From Schoenobius gigantellus (lineage: Eukaryota; Arthropoda; Insecta; Lepidoptera; Crambidae): a stretch of DNA of 64,000 nucleotides. Under the pieces are notes generated by a model. That model was not told the DNA's origin. It saw nothing but the letters and a program-made list of their open reading frames with translations, and did no database searches. The position numbers and the translations under genes were made by a program. Positions 53,095 through 63,913 of this stretch are shown here, in pieces (the first letter of the stretch is position 1; every line of letters begins with the position of its first letter). Where the stretch lies: contig OZ012559.1 of the NCBI GenBank assembly GCA_963935595.1, positions 11,059,001-11,123,000 on the forward strand, read 5' to 3'.

Positions 53095-54057
53095 ACCGGG
53101 TGTAACAGAATACCGAAATAATATTTAAGGTTGTTGATAAACAAAAAAAAATGTTTTATGACTATTCCTTGTATTTTTATTATATGCCTACTTTCGATTT
53201 AATACGCTTAACAGTTAAGTATATTAGAAAGAAAGAAAGAAAGAAATATTTTATTTGGCCACAATAAATACATATAGAATTACATATAACACACAAAAAC
53301 ATTACTTGATTACAAAATAATAAAATGACGGCTGTTCGAGGCCAAAAAGGTCCATGCCTCAGCTAATGCTATTGACGACGGAGCCGCAATAGCGCTGGTT
53401 TTCAGGCAGAACCTCTGTTGTGGCCATGTAAGTGATATGCATATTTAATATAGTACATATCACCCCCATGGCCGCGACGTACGGAACATCACACCACAAA
53501 AAGAAGAAAGAAAAAGAGAATCATAATTTTTGCCAATAAAAAAAAAAAAAAAAACAAAACAAAAATAAAAAATGGGCACCTCTAAGACTTGAGAACTCGT
53601 TAGAGTACGATACAGACGCACAACATCCCTTTATACGTCTGTGGAGCACGACATACCCGGTTTTCCATTTAAGCGTCACCATTTTCACGCTAACATCAAA
53701 TGTTAACCATGTTTTGCGTTTATTGGAAAAAAATAGCGTGGTCAAAAATGTTAATTTTTAACCGCGTCATTCTTCACAAAGGCAATCTAACCCAAAAATC
53801 AAGACATTGTTTAAATGAAACGCAATGATGCTAAAAAAGTTGAAAATGCTGCAAATCCGCGCTTAAGTGAAACGCGCTTATAGTATCTCTAATTAGTCTT
53901 TGGAGTACTATTACATACTACACATATTAAACATACTACATATATTAAATGGAAAGTAGGCATTTAATAAAAAAATACAAAGAATAGACATAAAACATTT
54001 TTTTTGTTAATCAACAACCTTAAATATTATTTTGGTATTCCGTTATACTAGCGTACC
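53095..54057. mobile_element. Inverted-repeat element with a LINE tail inside
   Basis: The arms of about 120 bases (53095-53215 and 53940-54057) are inverted and share GGAATACCAAAATAATATTT-like ends, TTAAGGTTGTTGAT and GTAGGCATTTAATA-like words. The centre contains a LINE 3' end (53224-53560) and unassigned sequence. The tips read TACCGGGTGTAAC and, reversed, TACGCTAGTATAAC. Confidence 0.7.
53224..53560 (-). mobile_element. LINE 3' end, CR1/Zenon-like
   Basis: On the minus strand it ends TTATTGTGGCCAAATAAAAT and then a (TTTC)n tract at 53225-53247. GCGACGGCTGTTCG-like and GGTCCATGCCTCAGC words lie upstream. The lack of coding sequence shows 5' truncation. Confidence 0.55.
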
Positions 54058-54072
54058 GGAAGTACATAATAT

Positions 54073-54310
54073 ATACTAGCTGTGCCCGCGAACTACGTTT
54101 CGCCATACATTTTTTCCCGTTTTTGCAACATTTTTCATTGATGCTCAGCTCCTATTAGTCGTAGCGTGATGTTAAGTAGCCTATAGCCATCCTCGATAAA
54201 TAGATTATCCAACACAAAAAGAATTTTTCAATTTGACTCAGTAGTTCTTGAGATTAGCGCGTTCAACCAAACAAACAAACAAATAATCAGCTTTATAATA
54301 TTAGTATAGA
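54073..54310 (-). repeat. Lepidopteran dispersed repeat (family 3), complete copy
   Basis: It starts ACTAGCTGTGCCCGCGAACT and ends CAGCTTTATAATATTAGTAT. It contains CCTCGATAAATAGATTATCC and CGTTCAACCAAACAAACAAA, the inverse of the words in 11322-11597. Confidence 0.7.
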
Positions 54311-54726
54311 TTTCCACTGAACAACCTTGTCTTGTACCTCCAATGTACTAACCCTAATTAGTGTGCTCACCGGCCCTGTTCTGCTTGTGAAATGTGTACA
54401 TCCCCTATTGTATAGGCTATCAGACGGGCAAATTGCTCGTTGCCTAGGGGCGTGCGCTGACGTCACTGGCGATGACGGTCCACGCCATAATGGGGTGCGT
54501 CGGAAGGTCGGGTCGGGACATTTGAACGGCGACCTGGATAGCAATCTTTGGCGCGCGTTTGAATTTAACGTAGAGCTTTTTGTTTGTTCTTGTACCTTGT
54601 CCCAGTAAAACACCAAGTTGTAAATGTCAAACGGTATGGATATGAATATCGTTCGAGCGTCATGTGTATGATATTGAAATGGTCAATATTTTTATTGTAG
54701 CGGCATAAAATTTTAGTTTAATTTAA

Positions 54727-54930
54727 CGACACGGTTAGCGCAGAGGTCGAGTGATCGCCTACTGTGCAACGGGTCGCGGGTTCGATTCCCGCACGGGACA
54801 GATATTTTGTATGGCCTACAGAAATTTGTTCCGGTCTGGGCGTATGTGCATGTGATATTCTATGTTTGTAGCTGCACCCACGACACAGGAGAAAATCCTA
54901 GTGTGGGGCGACGTTTAAAAAAAAAAAAAG
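54727..54930 (+). repeat. tRNA-derived SINE with poly-A tail (family 6)
   Basis: A tRNA-like head (54727-54800) with GGTTAGCGCAGAGGTCGAGT (A-box region) and CGCGGGTTCGATTCCCGCAC (B box). Then come a unique body of about 110 bases and an A13 tail (54917-54929). The head's acceptor ends do not pair, so it is not a functional tRNA gene. Confidence 0.85.
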
Positions 54931-55949
54931 AACAAATAGCAGCTCAAGTAGTAGTGTGAGAATTTTTCAAAAACAGAAAGTCTTAAGATTTCTCTAAGAC
55001 ACTTAACGGCCAATTTCACTACCATGTCTTGACAAATATAGGTATAATAGTATGCTGTTACTTCTTGTTACTCTAGTTCAGGGGTTCCAAACCTTTTACC
55101 CTATGCGCCTCACCGAATATATGCTATTATGCTATAATATTACGCTCCCCTAGGGGCTGAAATGGGGAGTCAAGAAAATTAAGCAAACGATGAAAATATT
55201 GGCGTATTTAGTTTTATTCAAAAGATGGTTGCAACTTGTCGCTGACTTCGCATAGGCGGCACCGTCCGCGTCGCGCGAATTTATATGAACAGTTTTAATA
55301 AATATTCTTTACTAGCTTTTGCCCGCGGCTTCGCTCGCTTTAAATTCGGGGTAACACCGAAGATATCAAAAAAATAAATAAGGCAGGTATTTTTCGTTGG
55401 TAACAAAGAGTCTGTGTACCGATTTTTAGCTTCCTACCTTGAAAACTGCAAAAAGTCCCATATAAAATTTCACCCCCTCTTTTAAGGGATTGGGGGCAGA
55501 TTAAAAAAAAATGATGCACGATTTTTTTGTTAGTCACAAATAGTTCGCATACCAATTTTTAGCTTTCTACCTTGAAAATTGCGGAATGCTCCATACAAAC
55601 TTCCACCCCCCATTTTAGGGAAGTGGGGGGTTAGAAAGGTCTCGCGCCCACTCATAACCAAAAATCTCATAACCAATACGTAAAGGTCCCACTCATAACT
55701 GCTGATGTGAGAAGACGAAACTCATAACCAACACAACCACACAATTATGTACAGTCGCTTTAATAATTATTAACAACGTTAACAAAAAAGGGTGAATAAT
55801 ATTTTAAATCAAAGTAAAAAGCTTGGTATAAAAGAAGTATAAAGAGGTATCTTGCAGGTCGGCAAGGTGAGGGTTGCTATTGCGGTGTGTAATCTCTCTC
55901 CCGCATGAAAATTAGACTGCACAAACAACACAGAAGACAAAATGTAATT

Positions 55950-56213
55950 TTTTTACAAAAAATAAAACCGACTTCAAAAACACCAAAAAGTCATATAAAA
56001 TATCTATAAGAATACAAACAACATCACAGTTTTATATTGAAGTTGGTGCCAAATTTTAACTAGTACTTATATTTTTTAAGATTTTCCGATAGATAGATTG
56101 ATTATTGCTTGGCACCGACTTTAATATAAAACTGTGATGTTGTTTGTATTCCTATAGATATTTTATATGATATTTTGGTGTTTTTGAAGTCGGTTTTATT
56201 TTTTGTAAAAAAT
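55950..56213. mobile_element. Long hairpin MITE (AACCGACTTC family)
   Basis: Near-perfect inverted arms of about 105 bases around a loop of about 50. Each arm holds AAAACCGACTTCAAAAACAC, TATAAAATATCTATA and ACAAACAACATCACAGTTTT, then TTGGTGCCAA-type sequence. This is the clearest copy of the family in the window. Confidence 0.8.
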
Positions 56214-56831
56214 TATTTTCAATCTTTTTAGTTAATTTAAAATACCAAAACCTTATCCTAAATGTAACAAATACTTTTCTGAAAACGGCATCAAAATCGA
56301 ATTCAGCCAAACGCGAGATTATCGCGGAAAACATACATAAAAAGATACAGGTCAAACTGAGAACCTCCTTTTTTAACCGACTCTGAAAAAGGAAGAGGTT
56401 CTATCTTCGACTGTATCTATTTTGTTGAAGTCCGTTAAAAAGGATCTGCTTATTTTATAAATGAAATTTATTCCAGCAGACCTGCAAAAGGAGAAGTTTT
56501 AATATATTAGAATTTGCGTGTATAGCAGCTTAGAAGGCTATCAAATAGTAAAAAAATATATAAAAATAAAACCATAATATATAACATACTAAATAAAAAA
56601 TATGTAGAAATACCTATAACACAAATAATATGAATATTATAAAATTTTTATATATCATAATTTTAGAGGACTTGGATAGATAGTATTCTCTTATGCGGCG
56701 CTTGAAAGAGTAGATGAGATGTAGCTATCACGACAAACTAATTCTCAATCACTTCTCAATATTGTTATTTTTGTTGAAGATGTCACGGAGAGAAACTATT
56801 TATGCCTTCCTCGCACTAAGATTTGTTTAGT

Positions 56832-56974
56832 GCTTACCCGTGGTACTGCCATTGGTACTACTGTTAGCATAGTACTACGGGTATTTTTTGTTGTCAAAGA
56901 TAAAAAGTAGTACTACAGGCAAACTTAATCAGCCGTAGTACTACCGGACAGTGAGTAGTACCACGGGTAAGCAC
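56832..56974. mobile_element. Small MITE (GTGCTTACCCG)
   Basis: The ends are inverted copies of GTGCTTACCCGTGGTACT. Inner arms share AGTAGTACTAC-like words (TAGTACTACGGG and CCGTAGTACTAC). It is nested in 55637-57328. Confidence 0.7.
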
Positions 56975-57910
56975 TGGATTTTTTGTGTATTGCGTCTTGA
57001 AATGACAGTTAAGACTGTGTTGCCGTTTGTACTGTAACTAAATATTTCCTTTTAGTATGAAATAATAAAAGAGTACCTCCTTTAAAATGAGTATGCAAGT
57101 ATATAATAGTAAGCAAGCACTATTGGTCTCAAATGTACTTCAAAGTAGTTCACAGCTTAGGTATTTGCTTTTTTTATGTTCGGTTATGAGTTACTCCTCT
57201 AAATTAAATATTTTATAAGTTTAAAATATATTTCATAACCATGGTTATGAGTGGGTCCTCAAGTCAGTTATGAGTCGCCACATTTTATTCTAGTTATGAG
57301 TTTCTGGTTATGAGTGGGCGCGAGACCTGAGACAAAAAGTAGCCTATGTCACTCTCCATCCATTCAACTATCTCCAGTTAAAAAATCACTTCAATCCGTC
57401 GCTCCGTTTTGCCGTGAAAGACGGACAAACAAACACACACACACACACTTTCCCATTTATAATATTAGTATGGATAGTATGGATGTGCGTTCACTTTTAT
57501 ACAAAACATCTTTTGATAAACATACTCGTACAAAGAAATCCATGGTAAGTGAATTCATGTAGCTATAAAGTCATTGAATAGATACGTGCACAAGTTACTT
57601 AGCGGCGACATACCGTAGGGTTCCCATATTTATTAGGTCGATGGTAACATTAACGTAACATCTCTGTAAATAAATTAATGTATTCTAATCCATACTAAAC
57701 AATGACTCGATAGTTGTAGAGCGATTTTAATAAATCGATTACAATTATGATACTGCAAGCCATATTGTTTTGTGAATTGAAATTATGTGTTGCGATATGG
57801 AAATTAATGTTATCTAAGGTCAATACTTCCAAAGTAATTCTATGTGATGTGTTTAAAATACATATGAGTATCAACTTTTTTTATTTTAGACTGTTTCTAT
57901 CTCTCGAATG

Positions 57911-60900
57911 TAGTGTTGCCCAAATGCAAGAACAAGACGAGACTTAGCCAGTCTTGGTCTTGGTCTTGCGCCAATACACCTGGTCTTGGTCTTGGTCTTG
58001 GTCTTGCGCTCCCAGTCTTGGTCTTGGTCTTGGTCTTGCAGCAAGAGTCTTGCAAGTCTTGCAATTACCTATTAGTCTATTACTATTTATTAAAGTTTAC
58101 TTTAAATCTTAGAAAAACGTATTAGAATTGGAACATTGTGAGCTTGAATTAACATAGCCATAGTAAAGATCAAGCAGATTAATAAATAACTGAAGATTTG
58201 ATAAGAAATTCGAAAAATCAACTGACCTATATGTCGTTTTCCATGGAAGTAACTGTTTCTTAATAAACATTTATGATTTATAAGCTTACATTTGCTAAAA
58301 CATGTAAAAAAACAAATTAATTACAATAACTTGACTGTATTTTAAAGAACAATACTTATCTGTCTACAAAGAGATTGAACCCTCAACTTATAAGAAATTT
58401 AATAAAAGAGTTTTACGATTTATCATTTATTTGAATAAAAAATAAAATACAACACAAATCAACAGCTTTATCATTAGGTTATGATACTTTATATCAATTC
58501 TTTTGACCAAGAATTAATACAAAATCACCATCTGGCTGACTCATCACTTAACCTATTTCTATGTTTTCTAATTACTAATGATGCTTTTGAAAATAACCTC
58601 TCAGCAGGTACTGAAGTTGCAGGTATTGAGAGAAAATCACGGGCCATTTTCGATAAAATTGGATACTCTGTCTCATGCGTCCTCCACCAATCTAAAATGT
58701 CTTCCGAGCTGGCAGTTCTTGGTTTTCTCAGGTACTCCTCCAACTCGTCTATCACTAAGCCTTGAAGACAAGATCCAGATGACGTCGAGGGACATTCATA
58801 GAGTTTATCAAAGTCTATTACGTCTTCATCTTCATCACATACTTTATTTTCTTTTTCTGGTAATTCCAGAGATTTGTTCAGTGAGTGTAGACTTTTATAT
58901 TCTTCATAAAGTTCATTGAACTTGCGCAGACTTTCTGTTTTAAGTTGCTTCCCCCACATTGTCAGGTCAAAAGTCTGAGCCTTGGGTCTAAAATTAAAGA
59001 AGTACAATAAATCCAGTTGCTCTTCTTGTAATGTTTAAGCATTTTGTCTCGAGCTGCTTGGAAAGCTAGAATGAGCCTTTCATCCACTTCAGATCGATTA
59101 GGTTTCTCATCTAACTGTTTTACCATGGATTCAATTTTATCTAGCAAGAGATTGAATGATACAATGACTAGCGGTAATGTAACATATTTGTCTCCACCAA
59201 GTTTTGTACTTAAAAGTTTAAAGTTTATTAGAAATTTATGTAATTTTTCGAGTACCTGCCATTCATTAGCTGTGATTTGAAAATCATTTAATTCGGTGAC
59301 AGAACTGCACAATATGTCAATGCCCGCTCTCACTTTTAAACCAAATCCAATCATATCATGTGTGGAATTCCATCTCGTTGGACAGTCAAGAATGGCATTT
59401 AGATTTGATGGCACGCCAGCTGCTTCACAAGCAGACTGAAACTTCTTCTTCACTATCTCACTTCTTTTTATTTTACTGGAAATACTGCGTAACTTTGTTA
59501 CAGATGTACGCGAGTCAGCAATATTTGGTGCAGATTCTTCATCTTCCTCATCCTCAGTTTCGTCTGCATAGTCTTCGTACTGCTGATCTTGCGCGTTAGT
59601 GTCAGACTCACAGTGTAATGCTAAGGTCTTTAATAAATCTTGTACACCAAGGTTTAAAATGTGAGCAAAGCACCGGAAATGTTGATTGTCTGAATCAAAG
59701 TGTGGCGGCAGCTGTTTGCCCAGTTCATACATAAATTTGGTATTTGCAGTTGCGTTGTCGACCGTGATACCTTGTAATTTATCAATTATGCCATATTCCA
59801 ATAAACATTCATGGAAAATCGTTGCAATATCTTCCCCAGTATGTCGACCGCGTGATGGTATAAAATCAAGAACTACAGATTGATACTTCCATGCGTTGTC
59901 TATATAATGAATAGTAACCCCGTAGTAACTCCTACCAGCAATTGACGTCCACCCATCAATGGTAAAAGACATTTTAGATGATAATTGTTGAAGTCGTTCC
60001 TTGAGATTCAATTGGAGCTCTTCAAATCGCTCTTTGACTTTCCTTCTAAGTGTAGACCTTTTAGGAAACACCATATTAGGGCAAATACGTCGAAAATATA
60101 CTTGTGTAGCTTCGTCATCGAAAAATGAGAAGGGAAGATATTTTTTCACCACCCAATCAACTGTAGCTGTCGTGATGTTGTCACTGCTGTTTTCCGACTG
60201 AAGCAAAACAATAAATCTTGTGTTATTATTTAAAACATACTAGGTTTGAGCGTATAAGAGGAGGAGGTTTGTTGTTGTTAAATCGAGAAAATCGTTAAAT
60301 TGATATTTGTTATATTAAGGTTGCACTGTACTGTAATTTACCAAAATAAAGTACTTAGTTGTTACTGGCCGATTAAATGAAAATATGGGTGTTTATAAAA
60401 AATATTTAAGACGATAATTACATACTTAATATGTCGCACCCCTAGATGAAAACACCACTAACTCAAAAATACTTACGTAAGTTAATGGCGTTTTTGAAAG
60501 TATCGCATGAATAGCTACGCGGAGTTAAAATTCTTTTAACTGTTAAAAAAATATTCTTACCTGTCCACTTCTTCCAGCGGTTACTAAAAAGCTTGTGATA
60601 TCTCCACTTAATTTTGGTTTAACAGGAAGAAATATTTCTGATTCCTTTTTGTGGAAAGATATTAGATGTTTCCTTAAGCCTGAAGTGTTTCTGTTCTTCA
60701 TTTTTATTTCAATCTTTTTATGTTGGCACAATTTACAGAAGGCAGTTTGGGATGCATGAATTATTTCGAAAAACTCCTCAAATTTGCTTTTGGGTCTTTT
60801 AGATCTGTGACTCAAACTCTCGTTACTCGGACTAGAATAATTTGAATCTTCGTCACTCATATTAAATTGTACACGTGATACGTTTTTAGAAAACAACGAG

Positions 60901-61535
60901 AATTAGTAAAAACAATTATTAAGTTAGACTCGAAGCACAGCTCAATTGGAAATGACTGGAATTAAAATAATTCCTTTATTTATAGTACGCAAATAGTGTC
61001 AAATGTTATGATTTCGGCGTGGCGGCAACGATTGTTTTAGATTTCAAAAGAAGCCGCCGGCGCGTGTATCATAACCATGTACTTCCGAAAAGCGGCAAAT
61101 TTCTTTGAGAAGTAAGTACAAAACCTTTGATGCCGCATTATCAAAGTGCCGATGGTTAAAACATAACTATGCATGCACTCAGTTTGATTTTAATAGATAT
61201 TTTTTTATTCGCTATGTTTATGGTATTAGTCGTAATGCGCATAGGTCCAGTTTTTCATATTCTTTGATACAGTTTTTTGCGTCTCATAGAATTCCTAAGC
61301 GTACCTACCTATACACCGAACTGTTACACCTAACTACTCAGTGAAATAGCGCTAAGTCCTAGCTGCAAGACGCAAGAGTCTTGCAGGCTATGTCTTGTTC
61401 TTGCTCAAGTCTTGCACGGTCAGTCTTGGTCTTGGTCTTGCTAAAAATACGCGGTCTTGTTCTTGGTCTTGGTCTTGCAAAAACGCAAGAACAAGACCAA
61501 GACTGCAAGACCAAGACTGAATTTGGGCAACACTA
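57911..61535 (-). mobile_element. hAT transposon, nearly complete
   Basis: A 3.6 kb DNA transposon with perfect 15-base terminal inverted repeats (TAGTGTTGCCCAAAT at 57911-57925, its complement at 61521-61535) and an 8-base target duplication CTCGAATG (57903-57910 and 61536-61543). These are the hAT hallmarks. Subterminal arrays of TCTTGG lie inside both ends (about 57950-58060 and 61365-61520); at the right end they occur in both orientations and form a hairpin. One transposase gene on the minus strand fills the middle. The state suggests recent activity. Confidence 0.97.
58525..60860 (-). pseudogene. hAT transposase with BED finger, one frameshift
   Basis: Exon 1 (60561-60860) starts MSDEDSNYSSPSNESLSHRS. 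It carries a BED-type zinc finger with CKLCQHKK and later HLISFHKKE, then ends GRSGQ at a GTAAGA donor. The acceptor TTTGCTTCAG opens exon 2 at 60197 in phase. The RNase H-like catalytic domain has the Asp in SFTIDGWTS, the Asp in ITVDNATAN and, much later, the Glu in VPAERLFS. CFAHILNLGV is the conserved Cys-x-x-His box. The C-terminal dimerisation region has WWRTHETEYPILSKMARDFL and SLVIRKHRNRLS. One frameshift occurs near 58978-58986 at LILDPR; the later frame begins KAQTFDLTMWG. Apart from that the gene is open for about 650 codons. It would cut and move the element in the nucleus. Confidence 0.95.
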
Positions 61536-61543
61536 CTCGAATG

Positions 61544-61760
61544 TAGTCAAAATGATGTCTGCTCGAAGTAAGAAGATATGTGTTTTAAAGTAAGGATGAT
61601 ATAATTATAATGATTTATTTTTAGTGCTATCTCGTTTTCACTGGCTTCAATATTGTTTTTAGCGATCATGTAATGATGAGGGGGCTGTTTCACCGCGCGT
61701 TGGTGCGTTTTCTGTGTGTTATTCAAAAACATGTACCATTTGCACCTGCAAAAAACACTT
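61544..61760. other. Unassigned stretch after the hAT element
   Basis: Short AT-rich DNA without a recognised feature. It continues the sequence interrupted by the hAT at 57902. Confidence 0.4.
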
Positions 61761-62031
61761 ATCTTACCTATTTCTGCCGTTAAGCAGCGGCGCTTGCATT
61801 GCTGTTTTCCGGTTTGAAGGGAAGGGAAGGACAGTCAGTGAAATTACTGGGTACCGTGACTTTATAACTTATGTTACAAGTTGTCAACGTATACTGTGGT
61901 TCTTGTGGGGGTTGCAGATTTACTGAGACAATCTCACAAAAACCACAGGTATTATAGGCGACTGTTACCACTTACCAGCAGGTGGGCCGTGGGCAGTTTG
62001 CTTGTTTGCCAACTTAGTTGTATAAAAAAAA
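61761..62031 (+). repeat. SINE-like repeat (family 2)
   Basis: Plus-strand copy with CTTACCTATTTCTGCCGTTA near its start and TTGCCAACTTAGTTGTATA followed by an A-run at its end. The far 5' part is missing. Confidence 0.7.
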
Positions 62032-62189
62032 ATAATGGGTGTTGTAATTTGACATCGTCACAAGTTGACGACGTACATTGGCGTCTTTTGTAGGGGCTGA
62101 AGATATGCAGATCTTTGTAGGCACAACACTCTGCGACTCTAGCCACTTACCATCAGGTGGGTAGTCTAAAAAAATATCGAATCGATATC

Positions 62190-62406
62190 CTTATAATAAA
62201 CCTTCAACTGCCACTCCCACAAGAACTCGTAAGACGTAGAGATGGACATAAGATGTAAAGGCACGGTATTATACCCAGTAATTTCACTGCCATATCTTAC
62301 CCTTAAAACCGGAACATAACAATTCGCGCACTGCTGCTTTGCGGCAGAAATAGGTAAGACGGTGGTACCCAAGCGGGCGACCCTGGTACAGAGTCTCCTT
62401 CCGGTA
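62190..62406 (-). repeat. SINE-like repeat (family 2)
   Basis: Minus-strand copy ending in CAGAGTCTCCTTCCGGTA at 62406. It is shorter than the others at the tail side and sits close to an oppositely oriented copy, so the two could pair in a transcript. Confidence 0.65.
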
Positions 62407-62793
62407 AACAAAGATTTGACAAAACTTCGCATTTTTAAACAAAATATAGTTAAGGTTACCTAGTGGGCAGGTCAGTATGTTATTGCAAAGGAATGTCGAC
62501 TCTGTTGTTTTATGACACATAACTGAATTTGAACCTTAGGGTTGTCAACCACTCTTTTAGGGCGACTGTACAATAACCTTGAACGTCAATGTCGTAACGA
62601 AAACGCCGAAGGGTTTCCGCGAATCATTAGCAGGCTTACTACTACGACGATCCGACGCGAGACACCGCCGCCCGCCATTCGAATTTCTTCACATGTCCTT
62701 TGCCGTATGTAGGTTATCGTCGCATTGAATGAACAAGTGTTCTCTTAATCGGCTCGAACTTGTAAGCAGCTACTAGTCACCTGTTAAGGTAAC
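62407..62793. other. Unassigned stretch
   Basis: No gene recognised. A segment at 62570-62600 (GTACAATAACCTTGAACGTC) resembles the TGTACAGTAAGC MITE family. CGACGATCCGACGCGAGACA near 62647 is a small GC-rich patch. Confidence 0.35.
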
Positions 62794-62801
62794 CTCGCGA
62801 C

Positions 62802-63158
62802 TAGGGTTGCCAGGTCCAAACAAAACACCAGATGGCCGGACACACCAGCCAGTTTAGCTGGATATTTGTGTAAAAAGGCCGGACGCTCGTAGTTATAAGT
62901 TTTTTCGTCGTAATAATGTTAATTTATTACTTAGTACAAACAGTGTTTTTGATGAATCAAAGGCATAGAATTTTCGCTTGGTTTCCTTAATTTAATTGTG
63001 GCCACAGCACGCGGCGCGGACAGGAACCACCATGATCACGGGGATTGAATGTAAAAGCCTAACAGAAGCCGGACTGGCCGGACACCGTCTAACTTAGCCG
63101 GACACGCATCTTAAAAGCCTAACTATGTCCGGCTTTATTCAGACGCCTGGCAACCCTA
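62802..63158. mobile_element. hAT-like MITE with 8-bp target duplication
   Basis: The ends read TAGGGTTGCCAGG and its near complement CCTGGCAACCCTA. The target duplication CTCGCGAC is exact (62794-62801 and 63159-63166). Inside, GGCCGGACAC-type words recur near both ends. There is no coding frame. The TIR shares the GTTGCC core with the hAT at 57911-61535. Confidence 0.9.
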
Positions 63159-63399
63159 CTCGCGACAATGTAACCATGTTAAGATATTGCAATCAACTTT
63201 AAACGAGGCAAAGGAAACGTTTTCTTGCCGGTTGGAGTTAGTGGTTTGTACATTCTCTAAAAGTTTAATGATTTTGACTTTTGTTGAAAAACGTGTAGGT
63301 ATCTAGCTAGGTAGTAGTACCTACGAGTATATAATTAATGGCGGCAGGCGTTATTTTCCTGAAGTCCATTTCTAATTGTTATGGAGTAGGTATATAGCA

Positions 63400-63600
63400 A
63401 AACTTCCAACAAAAATGTCGGTAATTGGAACTAACTACGCAGGCCGACGGTGCACAGCCCGCCCTCCCTCAATCGCATGCGACAAGAGAATATCAATAAT
63501 TAGTATCACACCAACATGCAAATACTTAGATTCGACGCGTTTCGCCACTCCACGTGGCATCTTCAGGATGTTGTCGCCTCATCCTTAGTATAGGTACATA
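63400..63600 (+). repeat. Dispersed repeat fragment
   Basis: It carries GACGCGTTTCGCCACTCCAC and GTGGCATCTTCAGGATGTTG, words I know as common in moth and butterfly repeats. No second copy was found in the window to confirm it. Confidence 0.35.
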
Positions 63601-63689
63601 AATTTCCATCTTTGGTGATCTTTCATTGGTACCGTATTGCCAAGATCAGCACGCTGCCGATTGTTCAAATTTTTAGCAACCTTACTAAA

Positions 63690-63850
63690 ATTATAAATGC
63701 GAAAGTAGGTAACTCTGTCTGTTTCACGTTTGCGACGACTAAACCTCTGAACCATTTAATGACTTGGTATAGAGGTGGGCTATTTTTTATCCTGAGTTCC
63801 AATGAGTTCCCTAGGGAATGCGTGATATTCGACCGTCTTTGTATTACTCC
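63690..63850 (+). repeat. Lepidopteran dispersed repeat (family 3), fragment
   Basis: It contains ATTATAAATGCGAAAGTAGG and AACTCTGTCTGTTTCACG, similar to 29275-29430. The end is degraded. Confidence 0.5.
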
Positions 63851-63913
63851 TATGTTTAGGGTAATACTCCCACAGGCGCTAAGGTCCGGCCCGTAGTCTG
63901 GGCTGTCCCGGGG

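Larger units (their letters stand above)
55637..57328. mobile_element. Inverted-repeat element with subterminal CTCATAAC arrays
   Basis: The ends are inverted copies of AGGTCTCGCGCCCACTCATA + ACCA (left 55637, right 57305-57328). Next to both ends, CTCATAAC or its complement GTTATGAG is repeated: four times on the left (55655-55735) and five or six times on the right (57185-57315). Spaced repeats of this sort are common as transposase-binding sites in hAT-like elements. The interior holds a hairpin MITE (55950-56213) and another MITE (56832-56974), and no transposase gene. Confidence 0.7.
55311..57478 (-). repeat. Lepidopteran dispersed repeat (family 3), split by a larger element
   Basis: The left part begins ACTAGCTTTTGCCCGCGGCT (55311-55636). 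The right part (57329-57478) ends in CCCATTTATAATATTAGTAT. The element at 55637-57328 lies between them. Confidence 0.65.

Noticed and set aside
54727..54800. Possible tRNA gene
   Set aside because: A and B boxes are present, but the acceptor ends do not pair and a SINE body with poly-A tail follows.
58525..60206. Two separate host genes on the minus strand
   Set aside because: Both frames belong to one hAT transposase joined across a frameshift and bounded by terminal repeats and target duplications.
57950..61520. TCTTGG arrays as a CRISPR or satellite array
   Set aside because: They are short, irregular, at both ends of the hAT and lack uniform spacers; subterminal transposase sites explain them better.
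61381..61593. A Leu/Gly-rich frame over the right hAT end
   Set aside because: It is a translation of the TCTTGG repeats.
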